Below are positions 17,643 to 27,600 of a DNA stretch of 53,248 nucleotides, in pieces. The DNA comes from Acidobacteriota bacterium. Its GTDB lineage: Bacteria > Acidobacteriota > Terriglobia > Terriglobales > Acidobacteriaceae. The stretch is from the NCBI GenBank assembly GCA_013285705.1, contig JABDHA010000018.1, positions 1-53,248 on the forward strand. The letters run 5' to 3'. The stretch's first letter is position 1. Every line of letters starts with the position of its first letter. Below the pieces are notes generated by a model. That model saw nothing but the letters and a program-made list of their open reading frames with translations. It had not been told where the DNA came from and made no database searches. A program made the translations under genes and the position numbers.

Positions 17643-17906
17643 GTGCCAATTCATCGTGACATCTATCCAAACTTGAAGCTGAGGATCTACACCAGTGGCC
17701 TGCGCCAGAACAGAATGGCGAAGATCCTGGGGATTGACGAAGCACACCTCAGCAAGATCGTCAATGGCTTTCGTGAACCCAGCGATGACCTGCGAACACA
17801 GATTGCAGAAATACTGCACTGTGATCCGGAGTGGTTATTTCACAAGGTTTTTGTAACCGAGGAAAACCCGATCATTGATGGCGAAACAATGCAGCCGAAC
17901 AAATAA
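17643..17906 (+). CDS. XRE-type helix-turn-helix protein
   Basis: A small DNA-binding protein of about 87 residues. The HTH is LRQNRMAKILGIDEAHLSKIVNGFREPSDDLRTQIAEIL, a Cro/C1-type fold with a recognition helix around EAHLSKIVNG. The frame opens at ATG 17559, but that codon lies inside the sigma-54 promoter and would not be in the transcript. GTG at 17643 (VPIHRDIYPN) is the best remaining start, with no strong ribosome site. As the first gene after the promoter it may tune or autoregulate the operon. A short acidic tail follows the HTH. Confidence 0.7.
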   Translation: MPIHRDIYPNLKLRIYTSGLRQNRMAKILGIDEAHLSKIVNGFREPSDDLRTQIAEILHCDPEWLFHKVFVTEENPIIDGETMQPNK

Positions 17907-17999
17907 AGATTCGGCGCATTTAACTTTTACCTTTATTTCTCTACGTTGTGTTTTTCCGATCAGCACCTGTGCATTGTTGAAATCAGTTATGTGACTGAT

Positions 18000-18020
18000 A
18001 TGGGCGAAGCCCGGCTGAAA
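18000..18020 (+). promoter_or_regulatory. Candidate NusG-paralog leader element, copy B
   Basis: ATGGGCGAAGCCC followed by GGCTGAAA lies 23 nt ahead of the NusG-like gene. The core can fold into a 4-bp GGGC/GCCC stem with a GAA loop. Copy A lies at 10399-10419 on the minus strand, in the leader of the phosphotransferase gene. A role as an ops/LoaP-like recruitment hairpin is inferred from position and neighbours only. Confidence 0.35.
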
Positions 18021-18042
18021 CACAAAGGATTGCGATAGGAAC

Positions 18043-18594
18043 ATGGAATTCAATACATTACTGCCTGATAATGCGAATTGGTTTGCTCTTCAAACTCGCT
18101 ATCGATACGAAGAGCGTATAGCAGCTGAGCTGCAGACAAAGGGCTTTGAGAGCTATCTCCCAACCCTGCGTGAAACCCACGCATGGAAAGACCGTAAGAA
18201 GGTGATGGATGTCCCCGCATTCGGCGGCTATCTGTTCGCCCGCTTTGAGCCTTCTCTGCATAATCGTGTCCGCATTCTGGAAACTGCCGGAGTGGTGAAA
18301 CTGCTCGGCAACCATGGAATGCCGGAGCCGATTTCCTCTACGCAAATCGAATCGCTGAGGCTCGCGCTTCAGAGTGGAGTACCGTGCTCCAGGCAGCCAT
18401 TCGTAGAAGTCGGTACGCCAGTGCGAGTGTGTCGCGGTCCTTTGTCCGGACTGGAAGGACAAGTGCTTCGCATGGGCAACAAACTGACGGTCTTCGTGAA
18501 CGTTGCGTCTGTATGCCAATCGATCGCGGTCGAAGTACCCATTGACGATCTCGATTCGATCGATGGAACGCGGATCCCCCTTTTACTGAACTAG
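18043..18594 (+). CDS. Specialised NusG paralog (RfaH/UpxY/LoaP-like antiterminator)
   Basis: A 183-residue protein with an N-terminal NGN domain (NWFALQTRYRYEERIAAELQ, then GGYLFARFEP and TAGVVKLLG). The C-terminal KOW domain contains VGTPVRVCRGPLSGLEGQVL. NGN binds the RNA polymerase clamp and suppresses pausing and termination. Paralogs such as RfaH, UpxY and LoaP act only on selected long operons, including capsule and polyketide clusters. Its place at the head of a 24-kb polysaccharide plus PKS/NRPS unit fits that role well. A GATAGGA ribosome site precedes the ATG. It is unlikely to be the general NusG, because the usual secE and ribosomal-protein neighbours are absent. Confidence 0.9.
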   Translation: MEFNTLLPDNANWFALQTRYRYEERIAAELQTKGFESYLPTLRETHAWKDRKKVMDVPAFGGYLFARFEPSLHNRVRILETAGVVKLLGNHGMPEPISSTQIESLRLALQSGVPCSRQPFVEVGTPVRVCRGPLSGLEGQVLRMGNKLTVFVNVASVCQSIAVEVPIDDLDSIDGTRIPLLLN

Positions 18595-18649
18595 TGGCCA
18601 GTAACCCCGGGCGTTTGCCTATAGAGCTCCCCCAGAGAGCGACTGATAC

Positions 18650-19945
18650 ATGGCAACAACACTTCCATACACCACAGCTGTACTAGGTGTGCCTTTTCAT
18701 AGCGTAACTATCAATGAAGCGATTGACTTTATTGAGGAAAAGATTGATGAAGGCGGCTTTCACCAGATTGCCACAGCGAATGTCGATTTCCTCATGCATT
18801 CCATGCGCGACAAGAAGTTGCAGGAGATTCTCTGTTCTTGTGACCTGGTGGTACCTGATGGAATGCCTATTCTTTGGGCAGCAAAAATACTTGGTAGCTC
18901 ACTAAAGGAACGTGTCTGTGGAGTCGATCTAGTTCCACAGTTAGCTAAGCTTTGCGTGAAACGCCGCTTCAGCATCTTTCTTCTTGGTGCGTCTGAGACG
19001 GTTTCAGCACGCGCGGCGGAGAAATTGAACGAGAGTTTCCCTGGGCTCAAGATCGCCGGGCGCTACTCACCGCCTGCCTGCCCACTGGAACAGATGAATC
19101 ACGAAGAAATTCTGAAAAGGATTGCACAAGCAAAGCCGGATATTCTGCTCGTTGCTTTCGGCAATCCTAAGCAGGAGAAGTGGATCGCCATGCATCGTGA
19201 CCGGCTCAACGTGCCGGTATGTATTGGCGTAGGCGGTTCACTTGATTTTGTTGCTGGCACCGTATCACGCGCACCTCGCTGGATGCAGAGTAGTGGATTG
19301 GAATGGCTCTATCGTGTATCGCAAGAGCCGAAACGCCTCGTACAACGTTATTTCAGCGACGCAATCGGCTTCGCTTTACATATGCCGTCTCAATTCTTTA
19401 CGACCGCGCTGCAGCCACGAAATAAGACGAAAGCGGGCGTCTTCCTAGATCACACGGGGACAACAGATGTCATTTCTGTCTATGGCGACTTTACCGGCCC
19501 CATGGTGAAAGAGTTTCAGTCTCTCACTCGGGCATCAATCGCAAACGGAATGAATATGGTCATGAATCTCGCACAAACAACCTATTTGGGAACAGATGCG
19601 CTCGGATCCATGATTCAGATTTCTTCGGCCCTGCGGCAGTCGAATCGGGAGTTGTGGCTAGCGGAACTGCGTCCTCACCTGCTGCGGATGCTGCAAAGCG
19701 CGCACCTCAACATGTATTTCATGGCTACAAGCAGCGTGGATGACGCCATTTACAGAGCAGAGCGGACAGAACAGCGTCATCATCTGCGCTCCGCAGCGCC
19801 ACGGCGAACAAACCGCATGGCTCCTGCAACGGTACAGATCAGATTTGAAATGTTGCAGGACATTTGCCAGAAAATCGCCGTCAACAGTCCCGCTATGTCC
19901 TCTTCGCCTCATAACGCAGCAGCGGGTTATGTGCTTCACACATAG
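18650..19945 (+). CDS. WecG/TagA-type glycosyltransferase fused to a STAS domain
   Basis: A 431-residue fusion. Residues 1-245 are a GT26 (WecG/TagA/CpsF) enzyme, with TANVDFLMHS, LVVPDGMPILWAAKILG, LLVAFGNPKQEKWI and GVGGSLDFVAGTVSRAPRWMQ. It transfers a sugar such as ManNAc or ManNAcA to an undecaprenyl-PP-linked acceptor. Residues about 265-370 form a STAS (anti-sigma-antagonist-like) domain: DVISVYGDFTGPMVKEFQSL, then TYLGTDALGSM. At the usual phosphoserine motif (D-S-S-G-L-G in SpoIIAA) the sequence reads G-T-D-A-L-G, with Asp316 in place of the phospho-Ser. The tail (370-431) is low-complexity. The STAS part may regulate or localise the enzyme. The fusion is continuous, with no frameshift. 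Confidence 0.85.
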   Translation: MATTLPYTTAVLGVPFHSVTINEAIDFIEEKIDEGGFHQIATANVDFLMHSMRDKKLQEILCSCDLVVPDGMPILWAAKILGSSLKERVCGVDLVPQLAKLCVKRRFSIFLLGASETVSARAAEKLNESFPGLKIAGRYSPPACPLEQMNHEEILKRIAQAKPDILLVAFGNPKQEKWIAMHRDRLNVPVCIGVGGSLDFVAGTVSRAPRWMQSSGLEWLYRVSQEPKRLVQRYFSDAIGFALHMPSQFFTTALQPRNKTKAGVFLDHTGTTDVISVYGDFTGPMVKEFQSLTRASIANGMNMVMNLAQTTYLGTDALGSMIQISSALRQSNRELWLAELRPHLLRMLQSAHLNMYFMATSSVDDAIYRAERTEQRHHLRSAAPRRTNRMAPATVQIRFEMLQDICQKIAVNSPAMSSSPHNAAAGYVLHT

Positions 19946-20011
19946 AAATCGAAATAGACAAAGCCACTGGCAGCTAAAGACTGAAATAAATAGCGATATC
20001 GACACTTCCAA

Positions 20012-21190
20012 ATGACTATCTTACTTTCCATCATCGGTTTGTTTCTGGCGGCAATCACGGCACCGCTGATTGTCGAACTATTTATGGTTACTGTAGCCAG
20101 CTTCCTGCCCAGAAGAAGAACACGAAACACCGTCGATCTTGCCAGCCGTCGTTTGGCAGTCGTAGTACCAGCGCATAACGAACAAACTTCTATTGGCTCT
20201 TGTGTCGAGAGCTTGCTTGCTTCATCCGACAAGAACGTCAGAATTTACGTTGTCGCCCACAACTGCACCGACTCCACAGTCCAGCTTGCAGAGTCGGCAG
20301 GCGCCGAAGTTCTTGTATATAACGATCCGGATGCCAATGGAAAAGGACACGTACTCCGCTTTGGTTTTGAACACGCAATTCAATGCGGCGCTGATGCTAT
20401 TTTGGTCGTTGACGCGGACTCCACAGTCTCAGGGAACCTCATCCCGAAGGTGCAACATGCATTCTCCAGAAATGCTGAAGCTGTCCAGTGCCGTTATGAG
20501 ATGGAAGGTGCACGAAAGCATCTCAAGACCGAACTGATATCACTCGCTCTTCGAGGATTTAACTTCATTCGTCCACGGGGACGTCAACGGCTAGGGTTGT
20601 CAGTCGGGATTCTGGGCAACGGATTTGCGCTTTCTACGGATGTTCTCAAGGCCGTACCTTATGACGCGTTATCAGTTGTCGAGGATCTTGAATATCATCT
20701 TCATCTGGTCCTGGCGGGCCGGCGCGTCCACTTCCTCGAAGATGCAGTCGTCTCCTCCGAGCTTCCTGTTTCAGCTAAAGGTGAAACCATCCAACATTCA
20801 CGCTGGGAGGGAGGCCGCCTGCGGGTTGCCCGCACATGGCTACCTAGGCTGTTCAAGGAACTTTTGCGCGGCAAGCTGACTGTGCTTGAGCCAATGCTCG
20901 ATCTAGCTGGACTACCAATCGCCTTTGGGATGATCGCTTTGCTCGTGGCAGCCTGCTTGCCCTTGTTCTGGATGCGTCTATATGTGGCGGTGGCAATGGC
21001 AATCTTATTGACGCACGTGCTAACGGCAATCGGGGAAGGTCCAAGACGCTTTCATACTCTTTGTCTGTTATTGCTGGTTCCCTTTTACCTTCTTTGGAAA
21101 CTCCGGCTCATTCCGAATGTCTTGCGTGCTTCCAGCGCAAAAGCGGCATGGGTCAGGACCGAACGTAAGGCGGCGAGGAGCACGATATGA
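20012..21190 (+). CDS. Membrane glycosyltransferase family 2
   Basis: A 392-residue GT2 with an N-terminal membrane helix (LLSIIGLFLAAITAPLIVEL), a cytosolic GT-A domain and two or three C-terminal helices. Catalytic landmarks are AVVVPAHNEQTSIGSCVESLL, VVDADSTVSGN (DxD), VVEDLEYHLHL (ED base) and the processive-like QHSRWEGGR, resembling the QxxRW acceptor motif. This layout is closer to membrane-embedded synthases or side-chain transferases than to soluble GT2 enzymes. It follows the WecG-STAS gene and precedes the export genes. Donor and acceptor are unknown. Confidence 0.85.
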   Translation: MTILLSIIGLFLAAITAPLIVELFMVTVASFLPRRRTRNTVDLASRRLAVVVPAHNEQTSIGSCVESLLASSDKNVRIYVVAHNCTDSTVQLAESAGAEVLVYNDPDANGKGHVLRFGFEHAIQCGADAILVVDADSTVSGNLIPKVQHAFSRNAEAVQCRYEMEGARKHLKTELISLALRGFNFIRPRGRQRLGLSVGILGNGFALSTDVLKAVPYDALSVVEDLEYHLHLVLAGRRVHFLEDAVVSSELPVSAKGETIQHSRWEGGRLRVARTWLPRLFKELLRGKLTVLEPMLDLAGLPIAFGMIALLVAACLPLFWMRLYVAVAMAILLTHVLTAIGEGPRRFHTLCLLLLVPFYLLWKLRLIPNVLRASSAKAAWVRTERKAARSTI

Positions 21191-21261
21191 GCACCTGCCT
21201 ACTACAGAACATTTTTCGCATCGATGTATCGCTAACAAACGGCGCCAAGAGGTTTACTCTC

Positions 21262-22251
21262 ATGAAACGTTCATACATCACTTTTATTACGTCTGCACTT
21301 GCATTGACCGTGCTGCTGTTTCCGGCAACTGGCAATTCCCAACAGGCTGCCGTGAACAATGCTCAACCGGACACACCCCTGCTAAAAATCAGCCCATTGA
21401 AGGCCATGCAAAACTTTGAGCCGGCGACGGATGAAGAATATGAGATTGGTCCCGGGGATGAAATCAACATTGATGTTGCCGGTTACCCCGAGCTGACTGG
21501 GAAACGCACAGTGGGTCCGGACGGAAGAATTACACTACCGGTTACCGGCTCGATCCAGATTGCAAATCAGACACGCGAGAAGGCTGCAAAGACCATCCAG
21601 GATGCGCTCGCCGCTTATTATAAGAACCCGTCAGTAACGATTGGCATCGACAAATACGGCTCAAACCGCATCTTGATCCTCGGTAATGTGCAACACCCCG
21701 GTGTTCTGTATTACGACAGCACACCGACACTTCTGGATGCAATCGCCCGAGGCGGCTTGATGGCCAATTCGACTACCAGAGACGGCATCCCAGAAAAGTG
21801 CGTCATCTACCGCGGTAACGACCAGGCTTTGACTGTCGAGCTGAAGCAGCTTTTACAGAGCGGAAGCTCGATGGCCGATATTCGCCTCCGCCGCAACGAC
21901 ATTATTTTTGTCCCTGTGCAGCAACAAGATTTTGTGTCCATTCTTGGAGAAGTTCAACATCCCGGCGCTCAACCTCTTACACCCGAGTTGAACCTGCGAT
22001 TGGCAATCACCCAGGCAGGCGGACCCACTGACGGCGCAGGAGGATCCCCCACGATTCACATTGTCCAATCGTCAACCAACAAAACCATCACTCTTTCATG
22101 GAAAGAACTGATGACGCCGAATGGCGGAAATGAAGTAACACTGCATGCAGGCGACATGGTCTTCATTCCCAAGAGTGGTTTTCAAAAGTTCGCCGCGGTC
22201 GTTTCAAAGATCAGCCCTCTGGCTACGCTTGCGGTGTTTGCTGCGCCCTAG
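21262..22251 (+). CDS. Polysaccharide export outer-membrane protein (Wza family)
   Basis: A protein of about 329 residues with an N-terminal signal peptide (MKRSYITFITSALALTVLLF, then a cut near ATGNSQQ), the Poly_export domain (EYEIGPGDEINIDVAGYPELTG, VGPDGRITLPVTG) and two SLBB-type domains (ILILGNVQHPGVLYY and VSILGEVQHPGAQPL). Wza forms the periplasm-spanning export channel for capsule or EPS. There is no lipobox Cys, unlike E. coli Wza. The frame is open from 21187, but ATG at 21262 gives the signal peptide and has AGAGG upstream, so it is preferred. A hydrophobic C-terminal stretch (ISPLATLAVFAAP) may cross the outer membrane. Confidence 0.9.
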   Translation: MKRSYITFITSALALTVLLFPATGNSQQAAVNNAQPDTPLLKISPLKAMQNFEPATDEEYEIGPGDEINIDVAGYPELTGKRTVGPDGRITLPVTGSIQIANQTREKAAKTIQDALAAYYKNPSVTIGIDKYGSNRILILGNVQHPGVLYYDSTPTLLDAIARGGLMANSTTRDGIPEKCVIYRGNDQALTVELKQLLQSGSSMADIRLRRNDIIFVPVQQQDFVSILGEVQHPGAQPLTPELNLRLAITQAGGPTDGAGGSPTIHIVQSSTNKTITLSWKELMTPNGGNEVTLHAGDMVFIPKSGFQKFAAVVSKISPLATLAVFAAP

Positions 22252-22335
22252 AATGGACGCGCCACCTATCACGGTATTGCTTTCCCAACACTATACGAAT
22301 AACGATAACGGTCAGAAATCTTAAGGATCATCACA

Positions 22336-24570
22336 ATGTACATGACCCCGGTCAATCCACAGGCAGCGCGCGGCGCCTCAACAGCTCCTCAACTGCCGCT
22401 TCGTCCTTCATCAACGGGACCTGCGTTGAGGATCAATGTGCTCAAAAGTCTGCGGCTGCATGCAGTCTCCGCCGTTCTTGTCGCACTTGTCATTCTAGGT
22501 CTCGGTCTTGCTGTCCTCTTGCGGCGAGGCGTTGTCTACGTTGCCGAAAGCACGATTTATGTGTCGCCAACCTTCCCGAAGACGCTCATCGAGGACCGCG
22601 AGCAAGAGTACCCTTACGACTCTTATGTGCAGCAGCAGGTGCATTCCATCACTCGTTATGACGTGATGGAGGATGCTCTTCATCAGCTCCCGCAAGGAGC
22701 GTGGAAGCGTCCGGGGGAATCAGATCGTGCCGCGATTGAACGCTTGCAGAAGGATCTGGATATCAAGCGAGTCGGTTTGACATACCAGGTTTCAATCACG
22801 CTCCATCGCTCTACGCCAGATCATCTCGCCGACATCGTAAACGCGGTCACGCAATCTTATTTAGCCAAAGCAAAGGATGAGGAATTCTACGGGCGCGATG
22901 ACCGTCTCTCAACACTGCGCGACACACGTGATGATCTTCGCAAAGAACTCGACACGCGCATCGAAGAGCTGTCTGGAATTACAAAGGCGTTGGGTGTAGC
23001 CAAGGTCGGAACTGAGGGCTCCAACCCTTTTGACGATCAACTCTCCAAGATGCGTACGGACCTGACCACCGCTCACGAACAGCGTGTTCAGGCGGAAGCC
23101 GAACTGTCGTCATTGAAAAACAGTGATCCGTCAGTTCCTAACGCAGCCTTGAATGCCGCGGCAGATGATCTGGTAGCGGGTGACCCCGGACTGCTGGCAA
23201 TGAAAGCGGACTTGGCGAAGAAGCGGAGTGCTGTGGTGGACCAGCTCAGTACCCTTACCCCCAATCATCCGTTGCGCAAACAGACCGAAGGTGAGCTGGC
23301 TCAAATTAATCAAACGCTGCAAGACATGCAGATGGATCTGCGCCGCAAGGCGGCCGCGCGTCTTGAAGCCAAGAATCGCGCTGAGCTTAATCGGACTTCG
23401 ACGATCGAGGCAAAGCTGGCCGGTGACTTGCAGAGAGAGACGGACGCTGCAACGTCAGCCGCTCCAAAGTTGCAGCGCGCTGAAGAGCTGAAAGCGGAGA
23501 TCACACGTCTTCAGGCACGCTACGCTGAAGTGGACGATCGCATCAGCAATCTGGAATTGGAAAGCAGCTCTCCTGGCTCCATCCATCTGTTCGCTGCGGC
23601 TTTGCCTCCAGTAGGACCGGAATCAAGCAAATTACGTTTGCTGATTGTCGCGCTCTTCCCGATTTCCATTTTGTTTGGAATCGCGGTCGCTGTGGCTTTC
23701 GATATCTTTGACCCGCACGTTCACACGGCAAGCGACATGGAGTCGCTCCTAGGATTCGCACCTATTGGAGTGTTGCTCGATGATCGCGACATCACGCAGC
23801 GCGTCTTCGACGAGTGCTCTCTCCGGCTCGCAGCTGGAATCGACCACGCTGTCCGTAGCGTAGGTGCACGCACATTTGTTGTGACTAGCGCTGCATCCGG
23901 TGGGGGAACAACATCGATTGTTCAGACGATGGGCAGCACATTGGCACGACTCGGTCACAAAACCCTGACAATCGACGCTTCCGGCAATACGGACCCGGTC
24001 GCCTACGTAACGCTCGGAATGAATGACAGGACGACTGAGGCGAACCAGGAATCTCGCTTCGAAAGTACAGATCATTTACAGGCGATATCGTCTGTACAAC
24101 TACAATCGTCCACAGTTTCCCCTCAACCCCGACCCGCGAACATTGCACCGTTCTACAGTTTTGCGGCAAAAACATTTCAGAAGCTAACCACCGAATACGA
24201 TGTTATTTTAATGGATACTGCTCCATTGCTTATTTCGGCTGAAACGGAGTATCTTGCGCGGGCGGCGGACGTCACGATTCTCGTGGCAGAAGCAGGCAAA
24301 ACCACCAAGCGTAAGTTGACCCGCTGTGCCCGTCTGCTTGAACGGCTCGATGTAGCCGGTGTGGCCTCTGTCATCAACAAAGTTCGTCTGCTCCGCGTGG
24401 AAACCGACCTTCAACACGATTTACGGGAATCAGAAGCCCGATTGAACGAGATGAATCTCAGATGGCATCCGCACCGCAGTTCCAATCAAACCCCGGTATC
24501 ATCGTTCGACCCGGAGCCGGAGGACTCGATGGAAAGCGAAACAATTGGTTTTGCAACAAACAGAAGATAA
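22336..24570 (+). CDS. Wzc/Wzz-like chain-length protein with degenerate tyrosine-kinase domain
   Basis: A 744-residue inner-membrane copolymerase. The first membrane helix is about residues 42-63, a Wzz periplasmic domain with long coiled coil runs from 70 to 420, and the second helix (LRLLIVALFPISILFGIAVAVAF) is near 435. A cytosolic BY-kinase-like domain occupies about 480-690. Wzc proteins set chain length and gate export through Wza. The ATPase site is damaged: the Walker A reads AASGGGTTS (520-527), with Gly524 where Lys is expected, while Walker B YDVILMDTAPLL remains. The C terminus lacks the usual Tyr cluster. It probably keeps a structural role without kinase activity. Confidence 0.85.
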   Translation: MYMTPVNPQAARGASTAPQLPLRPSSTGPALRINVLKSLRLHAVSAVLVALVILGLGLAVLLRRGVVYVAESTIYVSPTFPKTLIEDREQEYPYDSYVQQQVHSITRYDVMEDALHQLPQGAWKRPGESDRAAIERLQKDLDIKRVGLTYQVSITLHRSTPDHLADIVNAVTQSYLAKAKDEEFYGRDDRLSTLRDTRDDLRKELDTRIEELSGITKALGVAKVGTEGSNPFDDQLSKMRTDLTTAHEQRVQAEAELSSLKNSDPSVPNAALNAAADDLVAGDPGLLAMKADLAKKRSAVVDQLSTLTPNHPLRKQTEGELAQINQTLQDMQMDLRRKAAARLEAKNRAELNRTSTIEAKLAGDLQRETDAATSAAPKLQRAEELKAEITRLQARYAEVDDRISNLELESSSPGSIHLFAAALPPVGPESSKLRLLIVALFPISILFGIAVAVAFDIFDPHVHTASDMESLLGFAPIGVLLDDRDITQRVFDECSLRLAAGIDHAVRSVGARTFVVTSAASGGGTTSIVQTMGSTLARLGHKTLTIDASGNTDPVAYVTLGMNDRTTEANQESRFESTDHLQAISSVQLQSSTVSPQPRPANIAPFYSFAAKTFQKLTTEYDVILMDTAPLLISAETEYLARAADVTILVAEAGKTTKRKLTRCARLLERLDVAGVASVINKVRLLRVETDLQHDLRESEARLNEMNLRWHPHRSSNQTPVSSFDPEPEDSMESETIGFATNRR

Positions 24571-24676
24571 TTAAAAAAAAAGAAGTATTGTAACTAACGC
24601 AGCTCTTGTATCACTATTAGGATATTAAAACCATCCTTACTCAGACAACGGAACACTTGCTGAAAGTCTGCCTGCC

Positions 24677-27600
24677 ATGGACGAAGAAAATAGATCTAAC
24701 TCGAATACTGCCCGATCATTCAATGCCAAGCCGTACAGCACTTCTAAGTCAGAGCTGGAAGTATCGATAGCTAAGCTTTGGCAAGAAGTTCTCGGCCTGC
24801 CGGCTGTTGGGCTCGAAGACAATTTTTTTGAGATGGGTGGCACCTCCTTAATTGCCACGGCACTACTCACAAAGCTGAACCAAACGCTGAATCTGAGCCT
24901 CCCTATCGCAGCTATCTTTGAATATCCGACCGTGCGTTCCATGGCCGAATTCCTGAGCGAGAGGGACAGCGCTGACGTCGATGAAGTGGCTCCTCCAATT
25001 CAATACAGGCCGATTGAGAAATCGAACCCATCCACGGCCATTGCCATCATCGGAATGACCGGGCGCTTTCCGGGAGCAGATTCCGTCGAAGACTTCTGGG
25101 CAAACCTCTGCGATGGCGTTGAGTCTATCTCTTTCTTCGATCGCGAAGAGTTGGATTCCCAAGAACGGGTGACCGGGTTGCCGCCTAACTATGTTGCGGC
25201 CCGCCCCATACTTAAGAACACTCCGATGTTTGATGCCGATTTCTTTGGAATTTACCCCAAGGAAGCAGAGCAGATGGATCCGCAACACCGCGTATTCCTC
25301 GAATGTGCATGGGAGGTCCTTGAGCGCGCAGGATATGATCCGGCGCATACCAAAGACGCAGTCGGAGTCTTCGCCGGATGCAGCATGAATACCTACTTCA
25401 TGCACAACCTGGCCACGGATAGAAGCTTTCTTGAAAACTTCACCGGTGGATATCAGGTTGGCTCGTATGTAACGATGCTTGGCAACGATAAGGATTTTCT
25501 GCCGACGCGCGTCTCATATAAATTGAATCTGCGTGGCCCCAGCATCAACGTCCAAACCGCCTGCTCAACATCACTGGTCGCTGTTTGCCAGGCATGCCAG
25601 AGCTTGTTGACCAATGGCTGTGATATGGCGCTTGCAGGCGCTGTATCGATTACTTTTCCCGAGCGGCGCGGCTATGTTCCACAGGAAGGCGGGATCGTCT
25701 CTGAAGACGGACACTGCCGTCCCTTCGATCATCGCGCAACCGGAACGGTCTTCGGATCGGGTGCTGCGATTCTATTGTTGAAGCGACTGGATGATGCCGT
25801 CGCTGATGGCGATCAGGTACTTGCCGTCATCCGCGGCTTTGCATTGAATAACGACGGCTCCAACAAAGTTGGATATACCGCACCGAGCGTCGAAGGGCAA
25901 TCGCAGGTAATTCTGCGGGCTCAGCAGATGGCGGGAGTTACAGCTGATTCCATCTCCTACATTGAGGCGCATGGAACGGCTACGCCGCTCGGCGATCCTA
26001 TCGAAGTCGCGGCGCTCGCAAAAGCCTTCGGCAAGTCTACGCATGCACGGCAATTCTGCTCGATCGGCACTGCCAAGGCGAATGTTGGCCATCTGGATGT
26101 TGCCTCTGGAGCTACGGGGCTGATCAAAACCGTACTACAAATTGAAAATCGCACCATTCCTAAGCTGCTTCATTTCGAGAAACCAAATCCCCATCTTGAC
26201 TTGCACAACACTCCGTTTAAAGTTGCCCAGGAGACTCAACCCTGGAAGGTCGACAATCTACCGCTGCGTGCAGGCGTGAGTGCTTTTGGCATGGGCGGAA
26301 CAAACGCTCACGTGATCGTCGAAGAAGCTCCAGCTTTATCACCATCCGATCGTGGACGGGCGCACCAACTGTTTCTTTGGTCGGCGAAGACTCCCACCGC
26401 TCTTGATGTGATGACCAATGACCTTGCGCATTTCTTCACAACGCAAGCCAGTGTCAATCTCGCCGACGCAGCATACACGCTCCAGGTAGGACGCAGCCGC
26501 CAGAAGCATCGCAGTGCGTTTGTCGCATGCAGTGCAGCCGAGGCATCGGAAGCGATCAAGAGACAAAGCAGTGAGATTTTGTGCGAAGACGATCCTTTAG
26601 AGAATCCCTCCATCGTCTTTTGCTTTCCCGGCCAGGGCGTGCAAACCGCGAATATGGGCCGCAAATTATACGAATCCGAGCTGGTTTTCCGCCAAGCTAT
26701 GGATGAGTGCAACGCTATTCTGCGGCCGCTCCTTGGCGAGAATCTTCTCGATCTTCTCTATTCTTCTGAAGCCGAAACAAACGCCCGCTTGACTGAAACA
26801 GCGTATGCTCAGCCGGCGATCTTCGCATTTGAATATGCATTGGCACAGCTCTGGCTCTCGTGGGGCATCCGCCCGGATGCCATGGTTGGCCATAGCGTCG
26901 GCGAGTATGTGGCGATGTGCATCGCCGGGGTCTTCTCACTCGAAGATGCGCTGCGACTCATCGCTGTACGTGGACGACTCATGCAGAAGATGCCGCGCGG
27001 TTCTATGTTGAGTGTGCGGGCCAGTCAGGAAAAGGTTGTCGCACTGCTCGGCGATGATCTCGATCTTGCGGCGGTCAATGGACCACAACTCTGCGTAGTC
27101 TCGGGCCCGGATGATGCCATCGCGAAATTTGCTGCGAAGCTAGACGCACAAGGACTCGTTCATCGCAAGCTGGCCACTTCTCATGCCTTTCATAGCCATA
27201 TGGTAGACCCCGCACTCGTTCCCTTTGCGGAGTTTGTGCGGGGCATAGCTTTCAGAGCGCCCGCAATTCCATGCGTCTCCACCCTGACGGGAAAATGGAT
27301 CACCGCACAGGAGGTTGCGCAGCCGGAATACTGGACCCGTCAGCTCAGAAGCACCGTACGATTTGCTGATGCAATTCGCGAATTGGCGCGCACGCCGGAG
27401 CGAATCTTTCTCGAAGTCGGCCCCGCTGAAACCCTCGTGCAGCTCATTCGTCAGACGATGAAGGAGAAAAGCGCCGTGAAAGCAAATACGCACGTCGCGT
27501 TTGCTTCATTGCCATCGCTACGCGACGGAGTTCCCGAGGATAAGGCTATTCTGAACGCGCTTGGGCGTCTGTGGTTATCGGGCGCTACTCCCGATTGGAG

